NCBI RefSeq assembly: GCF_001458255.1
Contig: NZ_CYSB01000027.1
Location: 62,001 to 126,000 of the forward strand
Reading direction: 5' to 3'
Length of the DNA stretch: 64,000 nucleotides
Source: Thalassovita autumnalis
GTDB lineage: Bacteria > Pseudomonadota > Alphaproteobacteria > Rhodobacterales > Rhodobacteraceae
Below the pieces are notes generated by a model. It searched no databases and was not told where the DNA came from. It saw only the letters and a list, made by a program, of their open reading frames with translations. How positions within the stretch are numbered: the first letter of the stretch is position 1; each line of letters begins with the position of its first letter. The position numbers and the translations under genes were made by a program. Shown piece by piece: positions 1-9,300 of the stretch.

Positions 1-126
1 AGGTGGGGCCAGATCGGGTTCCTCACTCTGCAGGGTTTCAAGGATCTGGTAGGCCGTCATCGGAGCATCAGACCCGCGCAAGACGGTCAGAATGTCCGAT
101 TGGCGTGTTGCCGCTTGTTTGCGCAT
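1..126 (-). CDS. Fur/Zur-family metal regulator (N-terminal fragment, cut by window edge)
   Basis: The first 42 codons of a minus-strand gene read from ATG at 126 down to base 1, and the rest lies outside the window. The visible peptide has the opening helices of a Fur-superfamily winged-helix domain: a short basic N-terminus, then ILTVLRGSDAPMTAYQILETL, and it breaks off at LAPP, where the family usually continues with TVYRAL. The MTAYQIL wording is closest to Zur-type proteins, which repress zinc-uptake genes when zinc is bound. No metal ligand is visible, so Zur rather than Fur, Mur or PerR is a guess. A G-rich stretch about 6 nt upstream of the ATG can serve as ribosome binding site. Confidence 0.6.
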   Translation of the reverse strand, partial: MRKQAATRQSDILTVLRGSDAPMTAYQILETLQSEEPDLAPP

Positions 127-331
127 CTGGTCCCCCCGCTTGTCCCCTCACGCACACGGCCTAGCATCTGTAGGACCGCGTCTTGATCACAGGATTATTT
201 TATAAAGTAACAAAACTCAATGGGGTGGTTTGGGTTGCGGCGGATCGAGACGTGCGACGCCCGTTTTTCAAGCAGCGCGCGCCAAAACGCCAGATGGGGG
301 CATTCAGGTTTGCCAAAACCAAAGGGATCTT
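127..331. other. Divergent intergenic region
   Basis: This lies between the minus-strand Fur-like gene and the plus-strand small membrane protein. It holds one AT-rich near-palindrome (195-210, listed separately) and otherwise nothing I can name. A longer upstream reading frame for the plus gene (from 230) is open but has no ribosome binding site and looks non-coding. Confidence 0.5.
195..210. promoter_or_regulatory. AT-rich near-palindrome, possible Fur/Zur-type operator
   Basis: TTATTTTATAAAGTAA matches its own reverse complement at 14 of 16 positions around the centre TTTATAAA. It sits between the truncated Fur/Zur-like gene and the divergent membrane-protein gene. Zur and Fur boxes are AT-rich palindromes of about this size and such regulators often bind near their own promoter. 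Assigning it to this regulator is inference. It could equally be an AT-rich promoter core. Confidence 0.35.
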
Positions 332-772
332 ATGACCAACACAGATCAACAGGCCTCGCCGGCGGCTGAGGCGACACAAAAATCAGGCTTCTTTCAACGC
401 TTGGACAACGCCGCCTTTGGCATCATCTACGGGGCAATTATGGTGCTGAGCATCCTGATGGCAGCCGGTGATACCTCAGAAAGACCGCTGGAAACGGCCG
501 CGGTGCTGTTTGGATCTGTGCTGGCGATCACATTGGCCAAAGCCTTTGCCGAAGTGATGTCACATGCCTTGGCGGTGCGCGAAGCGATCACCCGACAGAA
601 ATGGCGTGCAGCGTGGCGGCACAGCTATCCGACGCTGGCGGTGGCCAACCTGCCCAGCTTGTTTTTCGTCGCCGCCGCCTTTGGCTGGATCAGCGTCGAT
701 CTGGCCGTTTACCTGGCGCAAAGCCTGTGTGTCGCCCTTTTGGTGTTGCTTGGGGGGGCGTTGGCCGGGTGA
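332..772 (+). CDS. Small integral membrane protein of unknown function, C-terminus probably lost by frameshift
   Basis: I do not recognise this family. The chosen start is ATG 332, preceded by AAAGGGA at 321-327. The 146-residue product has a polar N-terminus of about 20 residues and four hydrophobic segments (roughly residues 28-46, 58-74, 105-122 and 125-145). The reading frame ends at TGA 770-772 directly after a run of seven G (752-758). One extra G would join it to an open, well-biased frame ending at 864, which adds a glycine-rich fifth hydrophobic segment and gives about 177 residues. Either this copy is broken, the G tract slips, or a base is missing from the sequence. The neighbours give no clue to function. 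Confidence 0.55.
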   Translation: MTNTDQQASPAAEATQKSGFFQRLDNAAFGIIYGAIMVLSILMAAGDTSERPLETAAVLFGSVLAITLAKAFAEVMSHALAVREAITRQKWRAAWRHSYPTLAVANLPSLFFVAAAFGWISVDLAVYLAQSLCVALLVLLGGALAG

Positions 773-864
773 TTGAGGGTACCGTGATCTCAACCCTGAT
801 GGGGGGTGTGGTAGCCGGCGGGCTGGGCGTGGCGCTGGCGGTGATGAAACTGGTGATCCACTGA
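752..864 (+). other. G7 tract and out-of-frame continuation of the upstream membrane-protein gene
   Basis: Bases 752-758 are seven consecutive G. After them the +1-shifted frame reads GVGRVIEGTVIST and on through a glycine-rich hydrophobic stretch to VMKLVIH and TGA 862-864. Its codons (CTG, GTG, GGC, ATC) match local coding bias. This is best read as the true C-terminus of the gene at 332. Confidence 0.55.
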
Positions 865-1090
865 GCGCCAATTTGGGCGGGGTTTTCATATCCACTGAGA
901 GAGCGGAATGAACGTCCCTCGCGCTTTCATTTTGTTGATTTATATGGCCAAAGTCGGTAACGCTTGACTTGGGGGTAGTTGTGCAGACATGCTCTGCATC
1001 TTTTAATTGCTAAATGTTAAGCGTTTTTTCTGGTCACCGAAGTCCGACGTCGCCCCCTATAAAAATGAGGCAGGCAAGGAAATTGGACGG
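865..1090 (+). other. Intergenic leader of the giant-protein operon
   Basis: This stretch of about 225 bases separates the small membrane-protein gene from the TolC-type gene. It contains TTGACT at 964-969, which could be a -35 element, followed by an inverted repeat at 982-998. The frame of the downstream gene stays open back to TTG 1007, but there is no ribosome binding site there. A convincing -10 hexamer was not found, so the promoter is only suggested. Confidence 0.4.
982..998. promoter_or_regulatory. Inverted repeat TGCAGA-N5-TCTGCA
   Basis: These perfect 6-base arms (982-987 and 993-998) lie 12 bases after a TTGACT element and about 90 bases before the first gene of the giant-protein operon. 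That is where an operator for the operon would be expected. No regulator can be assigned from the window. Confidence 0.35.
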
Positions 1091-2473
1091 ATGAAATTGT
1101 TAGGACAGGCCATTTTGCATCACGGCCACGCACAACGACGCAAACACCGGACGCTGGGGCGGGGCCTTGCAGCGTTTTTGTTGTTTTTTGCAGCAGGTGC
1201 GCAGGCACAGACACTCTCACTCTCGGAGGCGTATCAGCGGATGCTGGGGCGCGATGCCCAATATGAGATCCTGGATATCGAACAGTCGATCGCCGAAGAG
1301 CTGGTGTTGCAGGCCCGTGGGGAACGGCTGCCGCGGGTTGGCCTGAACATCGAATATATCGAAACGCAGCAGGAAATCGTCAATCAGGACAACACCACCT
1401 TTCAGGAAGGCACGTCGAACTATCCGACAACCACGGTGACCTTCTCAGTCCGTCAGCCGGTCTATGACCGGGTGCGCTGGAAGAAGATGCCGCTGGCACA
1501 GGCCGAACAGGCGCTGGTGTCGGCGCAGGCTGTGGTGGCGCGCAATGAGCTGACCACCCTGTTGATTGACAGCTACCTGGATGTGGCCCGGGCCCAGATC
1601 AGCTATGACCAGTCGCGCGTCATGGTGCGCGCGCGCTCGCAACTGGCGTCAGATCTGCGGCTGCGGGTGGATGCCGGCACGATTGAGGCCGACACTTTCC
1701 TGCGCGCGCAAAGCGATGTGTTTGAGGCCCGCGCCCAGCAGACGGAGCGGGAATTTGACCGCACCACGGCGCTGTTTGAACTGCAGCGTTTTGTGGGGCC
1801 GGATGTCAGCGGTGTGGCTTACGCCGGGGCCTCGGTCGGGATCCCGAATTACAACGCGCTGGTCAACAGCTTCAGTCTGGAACGCCTGCGTGAGGTCTCG
1901 CCAGCCATTCAGGTGGCCAAGGCTGAGATTGATATCGCCACCCGTCAGGAAGAGATTGCCAAAGCCGCCTTCCTGCCCACCGCACAACTGACGCTGGAAT
2001 ACACCTATGAAGAAACCGAAGGTTCGCTTTTCGGCGGTGGCTCCACAGTGCAGTCGACGGAACTGGGCCTGCAGGCGGACTGGCTGATCTATGAGGGCGG
2101 GGTGCGCCGCAGCAAGCTGCGCGAAGCACGCTCGCGGGTGGAGATTGCCAACCTGCGGCTGGGCCAGATCACCGAATTGTCCGAACGTCGCTATGAGGCG
2201 CTGACCGAAGGGTTGAAGCGCGCACTGGCCTCGGTCCAGTCGATCGGGCAGGAACGTGCCGCAGCGGAACGCCGTCTGGCCGCCGCGCAGGAACAGCAAG
2301 AGGCCGGCCGCATCGGACCAGAGGCCGGGCTGGAGGCACGGTTGCGGCGCGATACGCTGGTGCTGCAGGGGCAGATCGCCCGGCTGCGGGTGGTGCAAAT
2401 TCAGGCTCAGATTCTAGCGCTCTTTGGCGCCTTGGACGTGCCGACTCTGTCACAGGACTTCAGCGGCGCCTGA
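1091..2473 (+). CDS. TolC-family outer-membrane channel protein
   Basis: This should form the trimeric outer-membrane channel-tunnel through which a substrate leaves the cell, docking on periplasmic HlyD-type adaptors. The product is about 460 residues, normal for the family. A signal peptide ends near residue 39 (hydrophobic AAFLLFFAAG, then AQAQ), followed by two long alpha-helical repeats of the outer-membrane efflux type. Start ATG 1091 is chosen because AAGGAA lies about 9 bases upstream and because it gives a sensible signal peptide; the longer frame from TTG 1007 does not. It is the first gene of a same-strand operon running to 35856, and the only outer-membrane channel there, so it is the natural exit for the giant protein. 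Confidence 0.85.
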   Translation: MKLLGQAILHHGHAQRRKHRTLGRGLAAFLLFFAAGAQAQTLSLSEAYQRMLGRDAQYEILDIEQSIAEELVLQARGERLPRVGLNIEYIETQQEIVNQDNTTFQEGTSNYPTTTVTFSVRQPVYDRVRWKKMPLAQAEQALVSAQAVVARNELTTLLIDSYLDVARAQISYDQSRVMVRARSQLASDLRLRVDAGTIEADTFLRAQSDVFEARAQQTEREFDRTTALFELQRFVGPDVSGVAYAGASVGIPNYNALVNSFSLERLREVSPAIQVAKAEIDIATRQEEIAKAAFLPTAQLTLEYTYEETEGSLFGGGSTVQSTELGLQADWLIYEGGVRRSKLREARSRVEIANLRLGQITELSERRYEALTEGLKRALASVQSIGQERAAAERRLAAAQEQQEAGRIGPEAGLEARLRRDTLVLQGQIARLRVVQIQAQILALFGALDVPTLSQDFSGA

Positions 2474-2532
2474 TTGGGCGCTGCACGTACATAAAACAAG
2501 ACGATCAAACACGATCACCAACGGGAAATAAC

Positions 2533-3333
2533 ATGACCAAACAACTGCTGATCTACGACAATGTGGTGCCGGTGAACCGTCAGGTTCATCAGAAAACCTC
2601 GGTAAGCCGCACCAGCTCTTTCGGCTTTGCCCGCGATGTGAATGCGGTTCCGATCGTGGATGTGGAATTCCCACGCGCCTGTGTGGAAACGCCGATCGTC
2701 TTCAGCCGCACCGAAACCGGTGTTGTGCCGCTGGCCCTGCTGAGCACGCAGAAAGACAGCAACGCCTTTGTTGATGCAAATGACAGCTGGACCGGGCGTT
2801 ATGTGCCGGCCTTCTTCCGCCGCTATCCTTTTGTTTTTGCCGCTCAGGAAGGCTCGGATCAGATGACGCTGTGTCTGGATGAGGGCTACGCGGGGCTGAA
2901 CACCGACGACAAAGGCGAGCGTCTGTTTGACTCCGAAGGGACCGAAACCACTTATCTGCGCTCGGTTCTGCAGTTCGTGGAGGAGTATCAGGCGACCTTC
3001 AACCGCACCCAAGGTTTCTGCGACCGTCTGGAAGAGGCGGGGCTTTTGGAAGAGGCGCGCATCGACTTTACGCTCGCGGATGGCACCAAGGGCGGCATCA
3101 CTGGCTTCCTGCGGGTCAGCAATGAAAAGCTGCGGGCACTGCCGGATGAAGAGATCACCAAATTGTTCCGCTCGGGCGATCTGGATCTGATCCAGATCCA
3201 CATGCTGTCGATGCAGCAGATTGAGGCGCTGGTGACCAAGACGGCCAGCGCAGCAGCTGAGGCCCCGGCCGAGGACACAACAGAAGAAACGTTAGAAGAC
3301 AAGGCAGACGCGGCCGAGGCCAGCGTCCACTAA
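2533..3333 (+). CDS. SapC-family protein
   Basis: The 266-residue protein matches the SapC family, named from surface-layer loci of Campylobacter and of unproven biochemical role. Typical features are present: an early VVPVNRQVH segment, the FARDVNAVPIVDVEFP stretch, a central RYPFVFA, and a C-terminal half with a GGITGFLRV-like turn. There is no signal peptide, so it probably stays in the cytoplasm. The last 30 residues are acidic and low complexity (EDTTEETLEDKADAAE). It sits 59 bases after the TolC gene and 33 bases before the giant gene. This suggests a role in handling or regulating the giant surface protein, for example as chaperone or expression partner (inference). Confidence 0.8.
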   Translation: MTKQLLIYDNVVPVNRQVHQKTSVSRTSSFGFARDVNAVPIVDVEFPRACVETPIVFSRTETGVVPLALLSTQKDSNAFVDANDSWTGRYVPAFFRRYPFVFAAQEGSDQMTLCLDEGYAGLNTDDKGERLFDSEGTETTYLRSVLQFVEEYQATFNRTQGFCDRLEEAGLLEEARIDFTLADGTKGGITGFLRVSNEKLRALPDEEITKLFRSGDLDLIQIHMLSMQQIEALVTKTASAAAEAPAEDTTEETLEDKADAAEASVH

Positions 3334-3366
3334 GCAGTTCATCACGCCGGCTGGGGAGGCTTGATC

Positions 3367-6300
3367 GTGAGTAAGACGTTTAGAAACAAAGACCGCAAGG
3401 CGGCCACGAAAGTGGTCGCCAAAGGCGCTTCTGTCTCTCACGGTCTGGCCTTGCCACAGCCTGATCCCACCCTTGATCCATCCGCCGATCCCACCACACA
3501 GGATGGGTCCGGTCGCCTGTCGCAGTTCCTGAACAACTGGACGCGTGGCCTCTTTGCTAAACCTGCCCGCCGGTCCAAACATGTGCTGCGCAAGAAACGC
3601 AGCGGCATCGATGCGCTGGAACCGCGTGTCCTGCTGTCTGGCGATCCGATCAGCGCCGCCATGTCCTTTGCCGCGGGCAACAGTGACGCAACCCTGCGGG
3701 TGGTGGAGGTTGAATATAACCGCGGCACCGCCGATGCGCCGGACACCCAGAAAGAACACCGCCTGCAGCTGATCCAGGGCGTTTCGGCCACCGGCAGCAA
3801 TGTCATCGCCGAGCGTCGTATCGTTGAGATTGACGGCCAAAAACGTGTTGTGACGGGTGATTGGGATGAAACCAGCACCCTAATCGACGTGCTGAACATC
3901 ACCGGCAGCAGCGGCAACAACCGGCTGGTGATCGACCAGTCCGTACTGTCCTTGCATGAGGGCGTACAGTTCGATGTCTCAATGCAGGGGGGCAGTGACC
4001 AGATCATCGGCCCATCGGTCAGCGAAGGGCTGGTGTGGTCGCTCGACAGCAGCGATGGCACCGGGTTCAGCGGCGAACTGGCCATGCTGGCGCCAACTGG
4101 CGACATGACCAACCCCAGTGCCGGGGACCGCACCCTTGATAGCCGCGTCACCTATGAAGGCGGCAGCCGCGATCAGTTCCTCAGCTTCTCAGGCGTGACC
4201 AGCATCGATGGCAACAGCAGCCGCGATATTCTGGCCGACCGGACCACCGGGGCCAATGAATGGGCGCTCACCTGGGACGCCTCAGAAACCACACTGACCC
4301 GCAGCGGGATTACATTTCAGGGTGCCGAAGGGCTGAAAGGGCAGGGCCAGACGCACCTGAACCTCTCTTCCGAGGCCCGCAGTGCCAGCCAGACCGGCGC
4401 GGACATCAACGCCGAAAGCGGTGAATTGCGCCTCTATGAGGCCGGTGACAGCAGCCGCCAAAGCCCGCTGATGCTGGACACGCGCGGCATCTCAGCCTTT
4501 ACCGGCACCGATGGGATGGATCTGGCGCGGGCGGCACAGGGCGTCGATTTCACCCTGCGGGGCGGCTATGACGTGGCCTATGGCACCGATGATCTGCTGC
4601 AATGGGATGTGACCAGCTTCAGCGCGACGGGCAATCCTGAGGCGGCGATCACCCTAGATTTCTTTGAATATACCACCAACCCGGCGACGCCAGCCGATGC
4701 CAACACCTGGGTGGATCTGACCCAAACTGCCCAGCTGAGCGGCGTTGATGAGATCCGCGGCGGCGATGCCGATGACCGGCTGATCTTGTCAGACACCAAC
4801 GCCATGGCGGTGCTGATCAAAGGCGATGAGGAAAACGCAACACTGGATATCTCACGCGTGTCCGGCGGCACCTCGGTTCTGGTGGCCGACGATATCGAGT
4901 ATCTGACCGCCACCGTGGCGGGTTCCATCCTTGATTACAGCACATTGGCCTATGACGTCTCGGTCGATTTCCAGCAGGGATCTGCCAGCGCCTTTGTTGG
5001 AATCGCAGGGTTCACCGGGGTCAAAACCGGCACGGGCGAGGATGACATCATTGCCGCCGCCGATACCACATTGATCGAAACCGGTGCGGGCGCGGATACC
5101 ATCACGCTGACCCGCTTCACTGGCGCGGTGAGTGTTGATGCCGGCGCTGGGGTGGATGTGCTGAAGGGCGATCTGGATGCGCGTTCAGACAGTTACACCT
5201 ATGTGGATGATGACGATCCCACCACGCCGGAACCCATCTATGATGCCAATGGGGTTGAGATCACCCGGGATCCGGTCACCAATCTGCCGGTCGGCAGCTG
5301 GCAGGTCACGGATCCGTTGAACAGCCGTTTTGAGGTCACCAACCTTGATAGCAACGGCGCCGACGGCACCTTTAGCACCGTTCTGGATGGCACCACCGCG
5401 CAGGGCGCAACGGCCAGCTTTGCCAATGTCGAAACCATCGAAGGCCAAGGCGCCGGCGGGGACGAAGATATTCTGGTGATGAACATCGGTGCAGGCGCGG
5501 ATCCGATCACCTGGCAGGTGGTCAGTGTCTATGAGGGTGCTGTGCTGATGGGCAGCGGTGCGCTGGCCTATACCAATGTGGCGCGTGGCCAGAACAGTGG
5601 CAGCCGTCACCTGACCCTGGCCTATTCCGATGCCAGCGGCGCGTTCAGCGAATATGATGGCGACGTGATCGTCGACCTGATGACCGGCTATGCCTCTGGT
5701 TTTGAAAGCTTTACCGGCGATGTGAACACGCTGCTGGGCACCAGCAAAAACGATTCACTCCTCGGCAATCTGGCAACCACTCGGATCGAAGCCTTGGCGG
5801 GCGATGACCTTCTGGGGCTTGAGGCGCTGGATGGCGCTGTGGCAATCGGCGGCACCGGCACCAACACGCTGGGCTATCGCAGCGCGGCGGGCACGGTCAC
5901 CCTGACCAACACAAACCTCAGCCAGAGCAACAGTGCCGCAAATGGCGTGGCCACCATTTCAGATATCAGCCGGGCGGTCATTCTGGCTACGGGAGACACC
6001 GCCGGTGTTACCATTAACGCCAGCGTATTTTCCGGCAGCACCGTGCTGCAGGGCGGCAGCGGCGCGGATGTGCTGAGTAGCGGTTTGGGCGCTGAAAACG
6101 GCTTCTTGTCCTCAGATGGGTCGGACACGCTGACCAACAACGGCTCGGCCGGGGCCTATTATCTGGCCGAAGAGGCCAGCGGCAACTGGACCGTGGGCGA
6201 TAGCGGTGCGGCCGATATCGCGGTGGCGCGGGGCAGTGATTTCACCGACACGCTGATTGGTGCCTTCGATGAGGTGCGCCTGTTTGGCGATGAAAACGCC

Positions 6301-9300
6301 AACACCTTTAATGCCAGTGCCCTGACGCGGGCCAGCGTGGTTCTCTCCGGCAATGGCGGCGATGATATCCTGACCGGCGGCTCGCAAGATGACACGCTGA
6401 GCGGTGGCGATGGGTTTGACAGCTTTGATGGCGGCACCGGCACCGGCGATGTCCTGCGTGAAGATGGCTTCCGCGGTTATGACTTGACCAGCGGCGGGCT
6501 GTTCCATGACCGGGACACGGACACTGACTATACGATGACGGTGGCGCTGCCCGCGTCGACCGGCACGGATGACAGTTTCCGGCTGAAGATCACCGGGCTG
6601 GATGGGGTGCAGCTGACCTCAACCGCGCTTGGCTTTGCCGCAACGGATTTTGAGGTGCAGGCCGCGGTGCAGGCGATGCAGCTGTTTGACACCCAGGCCT
6701 ATGAGGTCAGCACCACTAGGGATGGCACCGGGCTGCTGACCGGGATTGAGATTGCGTTCAAACACGGCTGGGGTGGCCGGGATCTGGGGCTGGCGATGCG
6801 CGCCACTGGATCGCACACGCCCTCCGGTGGATCTGAGACGCCGTTTGACACCGCGGCCACCGTCGTTGTCGGCACCCGCGGCGGTGTTGCGCGCGAAACG
6901 GTGACGGGGATCGAGCAGGCGGATTTCACCTTCCAGATCGATATGCCCGGCTGGGCCGTTGTGGATGGCTGGAGTGGCGCGGTGTCGATCACCGGCTCTG
7001 ACCGGATTGACCATGTGACCCTGGGCGCGGATGACAGCGCTGATCTGGGCGAAGGCAATGATTTCATTGTGGTCACCGGCACCGGCACGCTGAGTGCCGA
7101 TGTGGTGCTAAAAGGCGGTGAAGGGTTTGACCGGCTGACCGCGACAGGCCACACCACCCAGACGCTGAGCGACACGACCCTGGCGCTGACAAGCGGTGCG
7201 GTGAACCATGAAGGGTTCGAAGACTATGTTCTGATCGGCACCGCCGGGGCGGACACGCTGGATGCCTCGGGACTGGCGGCGGGTGAGCTGACAGCGGCAA
7301 CGCGTTTGTCGACCCTCAACAACGGTGCGGGCCTGCCGATCCGGTCCTTGGACAATGACGCGATCGAGGTGGTCGACAGCTCCTCCGGTACGCCGGTCAC
7401 CAGCAGCTTTGACACCGGCGAACGCGCCTATGACCTGAAGGTGATCCACCCCGACGGCACCGAAGCCTACGTAGATCTGACCGTTCTGGCCGAAACCATG
7501 CAGGATGTGCTGGATGCCTTCAACGCGGTCACCGGCCTGACCGCCACGATCAGCGGCGGCGCATTGGTCATCACCTCCTCGCTCACAGGGGCGGGGGCGC
7601 TGCGGTTCGAAGGGGTTGAGGTCACCGATAGCACCGCGCAGGGCAACTCCGGCACGCCACAGAATATCTATGTTGATACTTCCATGTTGGAGGCTTTGGG
7701 CCTTTCCGGGATGACCTTCTCAGGTGCGACGGTGACGGCCGGGCTGTCCAGCGGCACCTCGGTTCTGATCGATGGTGGGGCGGGGGATGACACGCTGACA
7801 GGCTCTGCTGGTGATGACTTGATCATCGCGGGCGCGGGTACGGATAGTATCACCGGCGGTGCGGGCTATGACCATCTGCTGCTGTCGCGCAGCGCCATCA
7901 CCGGGGCGATCACCATCGGGGCCTCCAGCGCCAGCTCGGCAAGTGGCACGGACAGCTATAGCGGGATCGAACTGATTGAGGCGCGCGGCGATGCGGCGGC
8001 GCAAAATGTCAACGCAGGTAGTTGGACCGGTGATTTCCTCTATCGCACCGGTGGCGGTGCCGACACGATCACCAAAAGCGCCGGCGCCAACACCGTGGTT
8101 GTTGATGGCAACGGGATCCCTGTGGGTCTCAGCCTCAGCGGAGGGGCAGCCACCCCGGATGACGATCAGGTCATTGTTGAACTGAGCGGCACGGTCACTG
8201 GCGATCTGTCCACCTCGGCGGCGGGGATCACCGATCCGATCACCTTTGGTGCAGTGCCGATGCTGGCAGAGGATCTGCGCCTCACCCGTGTGGATGACAG
8301 CGTCAGCAATGACATCACTTTTGGCGCCAACACCAACTTCACCGCAGGCGGTGTGGTCAAGTTCGAAGCAGACTCGATTGTTGTCTCTGCCGATATCGTG
8401 CAGACCGGCGGCACGCCGGAGACCAACCGACTGATCTTTGAAACCACCAACTTCAGCCAGTTCCGCGGCACCCGGATTGCCAGCACGGGCGATGTGTTCT
8501 TCGTCGCCCGCAATGAGGATCGGCGCTGGACCTCAGGATTCTACCAGATCCAGTCCTTTGATATTGATTACACCTTCGGCGCCGCTGGCAGCGGATCCGG
8601 CATGGCTGTGGTCGAAGGCCGCAACATCCGGATCGACATGCGCGCCGGCAAACTGCCGCCCAAGGATGTCTCCACCGGTGATGAAACTTCGGATCCTAAA
8701 TTCTTGGATTACCTTGCCGAATTTGGCCAGGACTTCCTGGATATGTTGGAAAGTCTGGCGCTGATTTCGGCCAATGCGCGGGTGCTGTCGAACGTCTCGC
8801 TGACCGCCACGGAACATTCGCAATTTGTCACCACCGGCACCGGGGCTGAGGGCAACTTTGATGTGCGCGCCGCGACCGAGACGATCAGCTCAGCTAAACC
8901 GATTGCGGTTCTTGCCGGTCTGGCGTTTGGTCTGAGTGAGGCCTATCACACGATCAATATCGACAGCCTGCTGGATATCTCAGGCGATATGGATGTGCGT
9001 TCGGTCGTGGACATGTCCAATGCGGCGCTGGCCGATAGTGGTGGTCTGGCCGGCATCGGCATCGGCATCGGTGTGACTGTCAATCTGGTCAACAATAACG
9101 TCACCGTTGCCGCCGCCTCAGGCTCCACCGTGGGGGGAGATCTGCGCGTCACCTCCGATACGATTGAGCGGATCCAGACCGAAGGCGGTGCGGCCTCGGC
9201 GGTGGATGGGGTCTTTACCCTTGGTCTGGCGGTTGAGGTGGGGATCAACAACACCTCAGCCCGGGTCAGCGGTGCGGATCTGACGGTGGATGGCAACCTG

